Program-made: the position numbers and the translations under genes
Source of the DNA: an uncultured Clostridia bacterium
GTDB lineage: Bacteria; Bacillota; Clostridia; Lachnospirales; CAG-274
Assembly (NCBI GenBank): GCA_910579745.1
Contig: CAJTVH010000001.1
Location: 62,001 to 126,000 of the forward strand
Direction: 5' to 3'
Length of the DNA: 64,000 nt
The notes under the pieces: generated by a model
The model's input: the letters and a program-made list of their open reading frames with translations, nothing else
Database searches by the model: none
What the model was told of the DNA's origin: nothing
In this document: positions 18,818-27,474 of the stretch, piece after piece
How positions within the stretch are numbered: position 1 is the first letter of the stretch
Layout of the letters: each line of letters begins with the position of its first letter

Positions 18818-19852
18818 ATGGATATGCAAATCACAATTAAACGAAAACTTTATTCTCCTCAAGAACTTAAAGAACGTTTGCCTATGACGGAAAGAATGCT
18901 TAAAATAAAAGAGGAGAGAGATAATATAATAGCCGATATTTTAAGCGGTAAATCTAAAAAAATAATGCTTATTATAGGTCCTTGCTCAGCCGACAGAGAG
19001 GACGCTGTTTTAGAATATATACACAGGCTTAAAGTAATTCAAGAGAAGACAATGGATAAATTGATTATCATACCTCGTATTTATACCAATAAGCCAAGAA
19101 CCACGGGAGACGGTTATAAAGGTATCGCTTTACAGCCAGACCCTACGGAAAAGCCTGATATGCTTAAAGGTCTTATGTCGTTAAGGGAGCTTCATATTCG
19201 CGCGGTTAAAGAAACAGAGCTTACATGCGCTGATGAGATGCTTTATCCGGAAAATCATGGCTATTTGTCTGATGTTTTATCCTATGTGGCCGTGGGGGCG
19301 CGTTCTGTTGAGAATCAACAGCACAGATTAACCGCGAGCGGCGTGGGTATCCCTGTTGGCATGAAAAATCCCACAAGCGGGGATATGGATGTTATGCTTA
19401 ATTCCATTTACGCCGCTCAAAGACCTCATACGATTTCTTATAGGGGTTATGAGGTGGAGACCGCGGGAAATCCTTTCGCTCACGCTATATTGAGAGGGTA
19501 TGTTAAAGAGGACGGAAAGTGTTACGCTAATTATCATTTTGAGGATTTAGAAAGATTATATACCGCGTATAATGAGCGTACTATAGAAAACAAAGCTGTT
19601 ATCATTGATACAAATCACGCTAACTCGAATAAAAATTATTTGGCGCAGGTGAGAATTTGCAAAGAGGTTTTACACAGTTGTAAATTGTCTTCTGAGCTTC
19701 GCTCTTTTGTTAAAGGATTTATGATAGAAAGTTATTTAGAGGACGGAAATCAGAAAGTTGACGGAGGGTGTTACGGTAAGTCAATTACAGATCCTTGCTT
19801 GGGCTGGGATAAAACAGAAAAACTTATTTTTGATATTGCCGAGTTGGTTTAG
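18818..19852 (+). CDS. aroF: 3-deoxy-7-phosphoheptulonate (DAHP) synthase, type I
   Basis: 344 residues. It condenses phosphoenolpyruvate with erythrose 4-phosphate, the first step of the shikimate pathway. Typical segments are IGPCSA, IPRIYTNKPRTTG, GYKG, ARSVENQQHRLTASG, GMKNPTSGD and IDTNHANSNK. It belongs to the AroFGH group. A paralogue lies at 54758-55786. It is followed after 22 bp by a pyridoxal kinase gene. Confidence 0.95.
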   Translation: MDMQITIKRKLYSPQELKERLPMTERMLKIKEERDNIIADILSGKSKKIMLIIGPCSADREDAVLEYIHRLKVIQEKTMDKLIIIPRIYTNKPRTTGDGYKGIALQPDPTEKPDMLKGLMSLRELHIRAVKETELTCADEMLYPENHGYLSDVLSYVAVGARSVENQQHRLTASGVGIPVGMKNPTSGDMDVMLNSIYAAQRPHTISYRGYEVETAGNPFAHAILRGYVKEDGKCYANYHFEDLERLYTAYNERTIENKAVIIDTNHANSNKNYLAQVRICKEVLHSCKLSSELRSFVKGFMIESYLEDGNQKVDGGCYGKSITDPCLGWDKTEKLIFDIAELV

Positions 19853-19874
19853 AAAAAAGTTAAGGAGAGAAAAA

Positions 19875-20708
19875 ATGAAAAGAATAGTAACGATACAAGA
19901 CATATCATGCGTCGGTAAATGCTCAATTACGGTGGCGCTTCCCATAATCTCAGCGATGGGAGTTGAATGCGGAATTGTACCTACAGCAGTACTTTCAACG
20001 CATACTATGTTCAGCGGATTTACCTTTAAAGATCTTACAGAGGAAATTATACCTATAGCTGAGCACTGGGAGAAAGAAAATTTTAAATTTGACGCTATCT
20101 ATACGGGATATCTTGGTTCATTTGAACAGATAAGGATTATTTCTGAATTTTTTGATAGATTTAAAACAGACGATAATATTATATTTATCGATCCTGTTAT
20201 GGCTGATAATGGGAAACTTTATCCAGGGTTTGATAAGGCTTTTGCCTTAGAAATGGCGAAGCTTTGCTCAAAAGCTGATGTTATTGTTCCAAATCTTACC
20301 GAAGCGTGTTTCATGACAAATTCAAAATACAATCCGGATGGAGATGAGGCATATATAAAGGATATTCTTAAAAAGCTCGCAGAACTGGGCGCAAAAAAGG
20401 TTGTTCTTACGGGAATGAGTTTTGAGAAGGGGAAAACTGGTTTTGTGGGTATGGACAGCGAGTCAGGAAGCATATTTACTTATTCTCATGATATAGTAAA
20501 CGCTATTTATCACGGGACAGGCGATGTATTTTCAAGCGCAACTGTCGGAGCGTTAATGAGAGGCAGGCCGCTTTCAGATGCTCTCAGAATTGCCGCTGAT
20601 TATACTGTTGAGTGTATAAAGAAAACAATTAAAAACGGTAAATTAAACTGGTATGGGGTAGATTTTGAGGAAGCGCTTCCTATGCTTGTCAATAAAATAA
20701 ATAAATAG
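19875..20708 (+). CDS. pdxY: Pyridoxal/pyridoxamine kinase
   Basis: 277 residues of the ribokinase superfamily. It phosphorylates B6 vitamers with ATP. Visible motifs are IQDISCVGKCS, VLSTHTMFSGF, IFIDPVMADNGKLY and the C-terminal GTGDVFSSATVGALM with the catalytic aspartate. The ATG at 19875 follows AAGGAGAG; an extension reading back into the aroF gene lacks a site. Likely co-transcribed with aroF. PLP use by aminotransferases may connect them, which is inference. Confidence 0.92.
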   Translation: MKRIVTIQDISCVGKCSITVALPIISAMGVECGIVPTAVLSTHTMFSGFTFKDLTEEIIPIAEHWEKENFKFDAIYTGYLGSFEQIRIISEFFDRFKTDDNIIFIDPVMADNGKLYPGFDKAFALEMAKLCSKADVIVPNLTEACFMTNSKYNPDGDEAYIKDILKKLAELGAKKVVLTGMSFEKGKTGFVGMDSESGSIFTYSHDIVNAIYHGTGDVFSSATVGALMRGRPLSDALRIAADYTVECIKKTIKNGKLNWYGVDFEEALPMLVNKINK

Positions 20709-20790
20709 CGTTTTTATAGCGTTCACAAACTTTTAGCGCAAAATAATAAATATTTTTTAGTTCACAAAATATTTATAAAATTTATAAACA

Positions 20791-20837
20791 AAAAAAGCTG
20801 AAATATTAAAAAATTTTTTAATATTTCAGCTTTTTTT
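20791..20837 (+). terminator. Terminator after pdxY
   Basis: GCTGAAATATTAAAAAA pairs with TTTTTTAATATTTCAGC, followed by T7; 17-bp perfect stem. Confidence 0.9.
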
Positions 20838-21121
20838 ATAAGTGTTTTAATTTTAAATTAGTTATAGTCAAATAAGCTTGAAAATGAATAATACTAATAT
20901 CTCTTTAAATACTTGCTCTAAAACTATATAAAAACCCAAAAAATATTTTACGCGCGTTTACGTCAGAATTTTAGCGAAAGGCGGTTTTTAAACGCCCAAA
21001 GCGTAAAGAGAAGTATGTTTATAATTCGTAAAATTTTGAATAAAATAATTTTTTTGTTTTTTATACCGAGGAGGATATTATATCCGTTTATTCAAATGAG
21101 ATTAGTATAAAAGGAGAAGAG

Positions 21122-21209
21122 ATAAAAATTATTCTTACAAGGCAGAGGAAAGAGAGTGTAGCAAGACCTCTATGCTGACTGACAGAACATACGTAAGAAT
21201 AATTTTTAT
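21122..21209. repeat. 88-bp inverted repeat (family F)
   Basis: ATAAAAATTATTCTTAC and GTAAGAATAATTTTTAT form a perfect 17-bp inverted pair around a 54-bp centre. Similar cores lie at 10278-10361 and 53851-53926. Confidence 0.65.
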
Positions 21210-21232
21210 ATGTATATTATATATGGACAGAT

Positions 21233-21396
21233 TAGGGCGTATCTGAAAACTATCATAAGCTATCAGTTATATAGGGAAATATCCAAAAAATTATTAAAAA
21301 ATAAACGAAAACGGTTCAATTAAACAGAAAGGCCTTTCTGTTTCGTTTTATTTTTTATAATTTTTCGCGTGTATTTTAGTTTTCAGATACGCTCTA
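21233..21396 (-). repeat. Repeat family A, copy 2 (164 bp)
   Basis: Same as the 14911 copy but in the opposite orientation: TAGGGCGTATCTGAAAACTA at the left and TTTTCAGATACGCTCTA at the right. It lies 72 bp upstream of pdaB, so it may hold or displace promoter sequence. Confidence 0.85.
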
Positions 21397-21467
21397 ATAT
21401 AATAAAGAATTTTATTTTTTTTTGTGAATATTATATTTTATAAAATCTTTTATAAGGAGAATTTAGT

Positions 21468-22049
21468 ATGAGTAATTTTTTTGATATGGTAAAAAAAGTT
21501 GGCGGTATTTTTTATGTGAGGTGGGCTGTTACTTTATTTATAGCGGTGTGTGTTGGGTTTGGAATAGTAGGGCCAATTTTACATAGCTTTGACAATCAGG
21601 CGGTTGAAACAAGCGCCGCGAAAAAAAAGCTTCCTATTTACTGTGTTGGGACAGATGAAAAAAAGGTCGCTATTAGTTTTGACGCGGCTTGGGGAGCCGA
21701 AGATACTGATAGTTTATTAAAGGTTTTGAAAGACAATGACGTTAAAGCGACATTCTTTTTATGCGGCTATTGGGTTGATAAATATCCAGAAGAGGTAAAA
21801 AGAATTTATGAGGCTGGTCATACAATAGGCAATCACTCGAATACACATCCTCATGGAAACCAATTAAGCCTGCAAAAAAATAAAGAGGAAATTATGGCTG
21901 TACATCAGAAAGTTAAAGATTTACTTGGAATTGAAATGAATTTATATAGGCCGCCATTTGGCGAATATAATGATACGGTTTTGACAGCCGCGGAAGAATG
22001 CAGTTATTATCCTATTCAATGGGATGTTGATGTTTCCGTTATAAAGTAA
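21468..22049 (+). CDS. pdaB: PdaB-like sporulation polysaccharide deacetylase, 5' part interrupted by element
   Basis: 193 residues; the first 188 are native and the last five (VSVIK) come from the inserted element. After an N-terminal membrane anchor it has the NodB-fold motifs SFDAAWG, NHSNTHPH and RPPFGEYN, then is cut inside the IQWDVD-SLDW motif. The remaining motif (IILFHND) is encoded at 43316-43555. In Bacillus subtilis, PdaB is a sporulation protein needed for normal spore maintenance. As it stands the product lacks the last strands and is probably inactive until the element is excised. Confidence 0.92.
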   Translation: MSNFFDMVKKVGGIFYVRWAVTLFIAVCVGFGIVGPILHSFDNQAVETSAAKKKLPIYCVGTDEKKVAISFDAAWGAEDTDSLLKVLKDNDVKATFFLCGYWVDKYPEEVKRIYEAGHTIGNHSNTHPHGNQLSLQKNKEEIMAVHQKVKDLLGIEMNLYRPPFGEYNDTVLTAAEECSYYPIQWDVDVSVIK

Positions 22050-22052
22050 AAC
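22028..22052 (+). other. attL: left junction of the element
   Basis: TGAT at 22028-22031 is shared with attR. It is followed by 8 bases and the arm TATAAAGTAAAAC (22040-22052), an exact inverted copy of the attR arm. The gene-side half reads ATGGGATGT. Confidence 0.8.
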
Positions 22053-22106
22053 TATTTTTTGATTTTAAAGACTATTAAGAATTTTTAAACAGGTTTTTGA
22101 ATAAAT

Positions 22107-22123
22107 GTTATAAAGTAAAACTA
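22107..22123 (+). repeat. Second copy of the left att arm
   Basis: GTTATAAAGTAAAACTA repeats exactly the sequence at 22038-22054, 69 bp further in. It may be an extra recombinase binding site or a trace of an older junction. Confidence 0.7.
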
Positions 22124-22428
22124 AAATTCACAAAAGAACAAAATTGAATAAACTTATAGAAGTTTATTTTGAGATTGTTCTTTATTTTTTTGCTTATGAA
22201 ATACAAAAATATATAGATTGATAAGTTGATAAGTTGATAGATAAAAATTAATATATTAAAAAAAGGATTTTTTTAAAAGATAATACAGTAAAATTTTATA
22301 GTTCAAAAATATATTATTTTAATATGGTATATAAAATAAAGTTTGTTTTGACTGATAATTGTTGGCGGAATAAATTTTTATTGCCTGCTCTACTCATATA
22401 TAAATTGGAACTAAAGGAGGTCTTTAAA

Positions 22429-22575
22429 ATGAAATTTAAACATACACATCCAATTTATACAAATGAAACAGAACAGAAAAACGCTGTAAAAGAAAAATAT
22501 GAAAAAATTTACGGCTCAATTATTGAGCAAAGAAAAAATAGTGAAAGCTTTTCTGTAATCCCAATAGCTGTCTAA
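22429..22575 (+). CDS. Small protein upstream of the recombinase (48 aa)
   Basis: 48 residues, charged and lysine/glutamate-rich in the middle (YTNETEQKNAVKEKYEKIY), with a hydrophobic tail (FSVIPIAV). The ATG follows AAAGGAGG. It ends 12 bp before the recombinase, so they are probably one transcript. The family is not recognised. Its position would suit a recombination accessory factor; this is only a guess. Confidence 0.55.
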   Translation: MKFKHTHPIYTNETEQKNAVKEKYEKIYGSIIEQRKNSESFSVIPIAV

Positions 22576-22587
22576 GGGGGCGATAAT

Positions 22588-24066
22588 ATGGTTGCTGTTT
22601 ATGTTAGGCAGTCTATTGACAAAAAGGATAGTATCTCAATCGAAAGTCAAATAGCTAAATGTATGACAGAAGTTGACGAAAACGATGACTTTAAGGTTTA
22701 CAAAGACAAAGGCTTTTCCGGTAAAAACATTAACAGACCCGCTTTTACAGAGCTTATGAAAGATGTTAAACGTGGAAATATCAGCAAAATAGTCGTGTAT
22801 CGTTTAGACCGATTCAGCCGTTCTATCGCTGATTTCGGCGCTGTATGGCAGATACTTTCAAGGTTTAATGTTGATTTTGTTTCTATTAATGAAAAATTTG
22901 ACACAGGCAGTCCTATAGGTGTCGCTATGCTTAATATTATAATGGTTTTCGCACAGCTTGAGCGTGAAACTATTGCTGAACGTGTAAAAGACAACTATTA
23001 TATGAGAGCAAAAACAGGAAGCTGGGTAGGCGGCCCTGCTCCGTATGGCTTTAAAATTATAAAAGTTAATCTTGATAACAGAAAAGTTTCAAAATTAACA
23101 ACAAATAATGATATTGAAATAGTTAAGCGTATTTTCAACGAGTATTCATCAGAAAATATAAGCTTAGGAGAAATTTCAAAAAAGCTTACGAAAGAGGGAA
23201 TACCCTGTGCTGGACGAAAAAGCTGGGACAATGTAACCGTTTCCCGTATTTTACATAATCCGATTTACGCTAAATGTACTTTAGAAGTATATTTATATTT
23301 AGAGCAAAAAGGGATTATAATTGAAAATGATATTGAAGAATTTAACGGAACAAAAGCCGGTATGATTATAGGAAAAAGGAATCGAAATCTTTCCAAATAT
23401 AATGATGTTTCAAGTCAAAGGTTTTCTTTGGCACTGCATAACGGCGTAATTGACTCTGAAATATGGCTTAAATGTCAATATAAACTTGACGCGAATTCTC
23501 AAATCAAAAACACAGGAAAAGGGAAACACACTTGGCTGTCAGGTTTACTTAAATGCGGGAACTGCGGATACAGTCTTAAAATTATTTTGTCTAAAGGCAA
23601 AAGGTATCTTGTATGCAGTGGTAAAACTAATTACCACATTTGCGATAAAAGCTATGCGGGAGTTAATTTAACCGAAATTGAGGATGAAATAGAAAAAGAG
23701 ATTGACAGAATCTTTAAAGACAATACTATTGAATTTAAAGAAGTTAAAGCGGGTTCTGATATAGCGGACTATATTGATGAAATTAAAGAAACAGACAAAA
23801 AAATTCAGCGTCTTTTGGAAGCTTTAAGCGAGGGAAGTTCTGTTAGTATGAAATATATTAATAAAGAAATTGAACGCCTTGAAAGTCACAAACAAAAAAT
23901 TATTGAAAAAAACAGTAAAGGCTATAAGTTTAAAAACGTAAAAAAGGTTATTTGTAAACTAAATTTTAATGAGCTTGATTTTGAGGAAAAGAAAAAAACC
24001 GCAAAAGAGCTGATTGAAAAAATAGAGATTACAGAAAATGAAGCTAATATTGTATGGAAAGTTTAG
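22588..24066 (+). CDS. Large serine recombinase of the element
   Basis: 492 residues. The resolvase domain has the catalytic serine in YVRQSID (Ser9), the VVYRLDRFSRS arginine motif and ERETIAERV. A recombinase domain follows (GGPAPYGFKI ... WDNVTVSRILHNPIY), then a zinc ribbon (LKCGNCGYSLKI ... CSGKTNYHIC) and a C-terminal coiled coil. This is the architecture of large serine integrases and SpoIVCA-type recombinases, which integrate and excise between attP/attB. No lesion is seen. It is transcribed inward from the left end. Confidence 0.95.
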   Translation: MVAVYVRQSIDKKDSISIESQIAKCMTEVDENDDFKVYKDKGFSGKNINRPAFTELMKDVKRGNISKIVVYRLDRFSRSIADFGAVWQILSRFNVDFVSINEKFDTGSPIGVAMLNIIMVFAQLERETIAERVKDNYYMRAKTGSWVGGPAPYGFKIIKVNLDNRKVSKLTTNNDIEIVKRIFNEYSSENISLGEISKKLTKEGIPCAGRKSWDNVTVSRILHNPIYAKCTLEVYLYLEQKGIIIENDIEEFNGTKAGMIIGKRNRNLSKYNDVSSQRFSLALHNGVIDSEIWLKCQYKLDANSQIKNTGKGKHTWLSGLLKCGNCGYSLKIILSKGKRYLVCSGKTNYHICDKSYAGVNLTEIEDEIEKEIDRIFKDNTIEFKEVKAGSDIADYIDEIKETDKKIQRLLEALSEGSSVSMKYINKEIERLESHKQKIIEKNSKGYKFKNVKKVICKLNFNELDFEEKKKTAKELIEKIEITENEANIVWKV

Positions 24067-24127
24067 GACTTTTAATCAGATTTGATTTTAAGTCCTTTTT
24101 TATTGAAAAGTAATGTCTTTAAAGTAG

Positions 24128-24163
24128 CCTAAGCAATAAAAAAATAAGCTTTTATTGCTTAGG
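24128..24163. terminator. Hairpin after the recombinase gene
   Basis: CCTAAGCAATAAAA pairs with TTTTATTGCTTAGG across an 8-base loop. It probably ends the recombinase transcript; a replication-origin stem before the Rep-like gene is an alternative. The T run is weak. Confidence 0.5.
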
Positions 24164-24214
24164 TATGAAAATAAAAAAATAACCTCACAAAAACATTCTT
24201 CTAAAAAGGTGTAA

Positions 24215-24247
24215 TTAATATGTAACAAACAGTATTAATAAGTAACA
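24215..24247. promoter_or_regulatory. Direct repeats upstream of the Rep-like gene
   Basis: TTAATATGTAACA at 24215 and TTAATAAGTAACA at 24235 are 20 bp apart. Related (T/C)TAATATGTA also lies upstream of the excisionase-like gene (about 25812) and the XRE gene (26445), so a shared regulator is possible. Confidence 0.4.
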
Positions 24248-24327
24248 TTATATATAATTATTTCCCAATAATTCTCTGTACTTATCCATATAAGAGACAA
24301 TGCAAAAAATTTACAGGAGGAACTTTT

Positions 24328-25572
24328 ATGAGTAAAAAAATGACTAATACAAATAAACTAAATAGTACATATAATTTAGATGATACAGATAAAAATAATA
24401 ACATTTATGTATTTGAGGATAACTTTTCTTTCCATACTATGGAATATTCTCTATCTATTGATAAAAATATATTTAATAAAGTTTATAAATATATGACTAA
24501 AATATATGGCATAAGAGCGCAGTCTGAAAAAAAGAGGAAAAATAAATACTTATATTATGAATGGGCAAATTTAAAATATTGGGGTGTGAGAGTTATTTTA
24601 TCAAAACCGAATGGTTATATTAAAAATGATTTTTTTAAGTACAAAGTTAAATTAATTGTAAATCCACGAAGTCTGATAAGCGGGAAGAATGAGTATTTTG
24701 GAATTTTTAAAACAACTCTTGAAAATATCTTAAAATTAAAAAGCTTACTTGATGAAATTACCTATGATATAGGCTTAGTTCAGGAAAATGATACAGAATA
24801 TTGGAAAAATACATATGGGACAATAGATATATTCAAGATTACAAGAATAGACTTCTGCGTAAATTTTATATTTGATTCTGCTGATATTGCCAAAGATTAT
24901 CTTGAAATATTAAACAGAGGAGATATTTATGATTTTAATTCAGGGGAGAGTGTATTTGAGGCTATGAGAGAAAGGCATAGAAAGTATAAAAATGAGCTTC
25001 TATATGAATATAAAAGCTTTAATCTCAAAATATACAATAAATTCGAGCAGATGAGAAACATAGGAAAAGCTGATTTAATTCCTGTGGAATACGAGGGATA
25101 TTTAAGGTTTGAAATGTGTGCCGAAAAAGAGAAAATAAAATATTTGATAAAAAAATATGATTATGACGAAAATAATACAGTTACATTTCTCTCAAACGCT
25201 TCGAGAGAGGCTAAAAAGCAGTTTAAAAGATATGTAACATTTTTATTTAAGACGGGAGTATTTATGAATTTGAAAAACGCAAGGGAATATGCAAAGTATT
25301 GCAAAACAGACGGGTTAATAAACAGCCGTCAAGCCGAAGAAATAATAGATTTTTTAAACCTTGTTTCTGAAAAAAGAAGTATTTACAAAGCAAAACAGTG
25401 CGTTGAAAGCAAAATAACAGAAAAAAGAATATTTCGTCTTTTTGATGAAATAAGTCTTAATCCAATAACAATTCCCGAAATATGGAACCAAAAAGGCAGA
25501 AAGTACCCCTTTCTGCCAAGTCCCTATGAGATAATGGGATTTAAAGATGATGAACTCTTTAACTACCAATAA
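24328..25572 (+). CDS. Putative replication initiation factor (Rep_trans-like)
   Basis: 414 residues. The segment IFKITRIDFCVNFIF and the later EGYLRFEMCAEKEKIK resemble the conserved strands of Rep_trans-type rolling-circle initiators found on plasmids and integrative elements. The first 45 residues are polar and asparagine-rich. The start follows AGGAGGAAC. If right, the excised circle could replicate. The tail overlaps the convergent excisionase-like gene. Family assignment is tentative. Confidence 0.5.
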   Translation: MSKKMTNTNKLNSTYNLDDTDKNNNIYVFEDNFSFHTMEYSLSIDKNIFNKVYKYMTKIYGIRAQSEKKRKNKYLYYEWANLKYWGVRVILSKPNGYIKNDFFKYKVKLIVNPRSLISGKNEYFGIFKTTLENILKLKSLLDEITYDIGLVQENDTEYWKNTYGTIDIFKITRIDFCVNFIFDSADIAKDYLEILNRGDIYDFNSGESVFEAMRERHRKYKNELLYEYKSFNLKIYNKFEQMRNIGKADLIPVEYEGYLRFEMCAEKEKIKYLIKKYDYDENNTVTFLSNASREAKKQFKRYVTFLFKTGVFMNLKNAREYAKYCKTDGLINSRQAEEIIDFLNLVSEKRSIYKAKQCVESKITEKRIFRLFDEISLNPITIPEIWNQKGRKYPFLPSPYEIMGFKDDELFNYQ

Positions 25573-25795
25573 GATTTTTCGGAATGAAGATATTCTTCCA
25601 AATCACATTTGTTTATCTTCCATTTTTTCCGCACCCTACTCTGTAAGCGGGAATAATGTGATTATTCAGCATAGCGTATACCGTAGTTTTAGAAAGATTT
25701 AACATTTCCATCAAATCCTTTGGAGTTAATATTTCAGGATAATTATTAAACACTGTCAAAACCTCCCTTTGTGGATTTATACTATTGTTGGACAT
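25563..25795 (-). CDS. Excisionase-like helix-turn-helix protein requiring a -1 frameshift
   Basis: The zero frame gives 60 residues (ILTPKDLMEMLNLSKTTVYAML, an HTH_17/Xis-type fold) and stops at 25613 after GCGKNGR. At 25628-25622 the codons run GGA AAA AAT, containing the slippery heptamer A_AAA_AAT. Shifting -1 there yields KKWKINKCDLEEYLHSEKSYW to a stop at 25563, which restores the usual excisionase C-terminus. It is either programmed frameshifting, polymerase slippage on A6, or a one-base loss. RDF-type proteins direct serine-recombinase excision in other systems. Confidence 0.6.
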
Positions 25796-25843
25796 TATAG
25801 GTAAATATTTACTAATATGTAATTTAATATATTTTAGGAGTAT

Positions 25844-26014
25844 TAGACTTCTTTTGAAACTTCATACTGATAGAGGTATCAAGCCAAAAAATCATTTCAT
25901 TTAATGCTTCTTAACGCTTCCGGCATTTAAAAATCAAAATGCCTTTCGCTAAAACATTAAATGAAATAATTTTTTATTGAATTGATATAATTTTACAGTT
26001 TCGAAAGAAGTCTA
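25844..26014. repeat. Repeat family D, copy 2, abutting the XRE gene
   Basis: Ends AGACTTCTTTTGAAACTT and AGTTTCGAAAGAAGTCTA are inverted. It finishes one base before the XRE stop codon and separates that gene from the excisionase-like promoter. It shows the chromosomal repeat also moved into the element. Confidence 0.75.
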
Positions 26015-26365
26015 TTAATGTTTTAATTTAACTATTTCAGCTACAATATCAGCAATTCTGTCAGCGTCTTCTTTAGGGAGATTTTTTATGTTAAAGGAGA
26101 TTTTCTCCATAGCTTCGGAATTATCCGCAGTAGAAGTACCTGAATCAAAATCAAGAAGCTGTGAGAGGGTAATATTGAGAGCGGTACATATTTTGCTTAA
26201 AGTATCAATAGTGGGACATTTTAACCCTCTTTCTATATGACCGATATATGTAGGGTTTATTCCTGCGTTAAGTGCTAATTCTTCTTGACTTAATCTTTTT
26301 AAAACCCTGAAATATCGTATTCTTTCACCTGTTTGTATAGTTAAAGCCTGTTTATTATTTTTCAT
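26015..26365 (-). CDS. XRE-family (Cro/CI-like) repressor
   Basis: 116 residues. An N-terminal helix-turn-helix (LSQEELALNAGINPTYIGHIERGLKCPTI, split across helices) is followed by a short acidic C-terminus (LPKEDADRIADIVAEIV). The ATG at 26365 follows AGGATAA. It is probably the element's control repressor, next to excisionase-like and Rep-like genes. Confidence 0.82.
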   Translation of the reverse strand: MKNNKQALTIQTGERIRYFRVLKRLSQEELALNAGINPTYIGHIERGLKCPTIDTLSKICTALNITLSQLLDFDSGTSTADNSEAMEKISFNIKNLPKEDADRIADIVAEIVKLKH

Positions 26366-26444
26366 AAAATTTATCCTTTCATTTATTATATAAATAAATT
26401 TAGGATATTTATAAATAGCATTCAACGGCATATAGATATTAATT

Positions 26445-26458
26445 AATATGTATTAAAA
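26445..26458. promoter_or_regulatory. Palindromic candidate operator upstream of the XRE gene
   Basis: TTAATATGTATTAA has 6-bp inverted arms. The TTAATATGTA half recurs upstream of the Rep-like gene (24215) and, as CTAATATGTA, upstream of the excisionase-like gene. Confidence 0.4.
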
Positions 26459-26787
26459 ATATTGATAGGTGATTTTTATAAGTAGTATAATAAAGAAAGT
26501 CAGCAATATAAAAAACTGTCACAAAGTATAGATTATGGCAGTAAATTTTATCTTAAATCTATTATAAAACAGCTGTTTTGAGCTAAAAATCATCAATTTT
26601 ATTATCAACGGGATTTAAGGATTTTCAGATATATATCATTATTGTGTATGCAAAGGAGGATTGAGGTTTACATACACAAGAAAAAGGGTAAACGGTCAAT
26701 TCAAATCTCTCAAGGATTGAGACTTTACCATAATTAAAATTAGGGGCAAAATGATTAATTATCTATGACCCCAAAGGAGGAATTTTT
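26459..26787. other. Spacer before the lipoprotein gene
   Basis: No gene is supported. A short hairpin TGTGTATG/CATACACA near 26643-26678 encloses an AAAGGAGG sequence. A 19-codon reading frame behind it has too little spacing to count. Confidence 0.4.
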
Positions 26788-27219
26788 ATGTGTAAAAAGT
26801 TTAAAAGAGGTCTTGTGAGTGTAGTTGCATTGGGAATGTCTGCTGTGATGTTCTGCGGTTGTGGTCTTGACAGTGTGTTTGAACACGAGCCTGTTGACCC
26901 TGCATTCAACCCTAATGGTATTAATAACAATAATGCTGATGTGGGTGTGCCTAAAGAAGCTGTTACCGAGCCTGCTAAGAGTGATTCTGTTACTGAGGCT
27001 CCGGTTGAGCAGACTACTGTTAACAAGTTTCTTGAGAGAGCTAAGGAGACTAGTAGAAAAAACCGTGAGGCTTTAGAAAAGGATGGAATGACAATTAATC
27101 CTAACAAACGTCTTGGCAAGGACAGCAATGGGAATTACGTTGAAAAGAAATGCGTAAATCCATATTGCGGCTGTGTTGATTGCAAGTGTAAACCTAAATG
27201 CGAATGCGACGACAGATAG
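26788..27219 (+). CDS. Cysteine-rich-tailed predicted lipoprotein
   Basis: 143 residues. A signal peptide ends in a lipobox-like MFCGC (Cys25). The middle is low-complexity and rich in Asn, Pro, Thr and Glu. The last 24 residues hold seven cysteines (CVNPYCGCVDCKCKPKCEC), a pattern suited to metal binding or disulfides. AAAGGAGG precedes the ATG. Codon use (GCT, CTT, GTT-rich) is less AT-biased than its neighbours. The family is not recognised. Confidence 0.65.
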   Translation: MCKKFKRGLVSVVALGMSAVMFCGCGLDSVFEHEPVDPAFNPNGINNNNADVGVPKEAVTEPAKSDSVTEAPVEQTTVNKFLERAKETSRKNREALEKDGMTINPNKRLGKDSNGNYVEKKCVNPYCGCVDCKCKPKCECDDR

Positions 27220-27279
27220 TAGTTTAAACTTATTGACTTCTCTTACATAAGAAGTCAAAGGGGATGTATCAGAGTTAAT

Positions 27280-27362
27280 AGCGAAACTTCGTTTCGCATA
27301 GAGTTTAGGTCAAGCCTTTTTAAAGGCTTGCGGAGGTTTGGAGGCAGAGCCTCCAAGTTTTT
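27280..27362. terminator. Cluster of three hairpins
   Basis: GCGAAAC-TTC-GTTTCGC, CAAGCCTTT-TTA-AAAGGCTTG and GGAGGTTTGGAGGCAGAGCCTCC lie in a row between the lipoprotein and the first Rpn gene. They probably end the upstream transcript. Confidence 0.5.
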
Positions 27363-27393
27363 AGAGTGATATTAAATTATTATTTTATGCTTA

Positions 27394-27422
27394 TTGATAA
27401 AAAATATTTTTTGTAGTAAAAT
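27394..27422 (+). promoter_or_regulatory. Promoter of the first Rpn gene
   Basis: TTGATA, 17 bases, TAAAAT. A near-identical promoter with the same TTTTTTGTAG spacer end is at 31567, and its -35 half recurs at 33497. Confidence 0.75.
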
Positions 27423-27474
27423 AACATTATAGCAATACCAGAATTATTATAATATATAAAGATTGGTGATATAT

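Noticed and set aside
24128..24163. Replication origin of the element
   Set aside because: A hairpin before a Rep-like gene is suggestive, but no nick-site motif could be recognised, so it is listed only as a hairpin.
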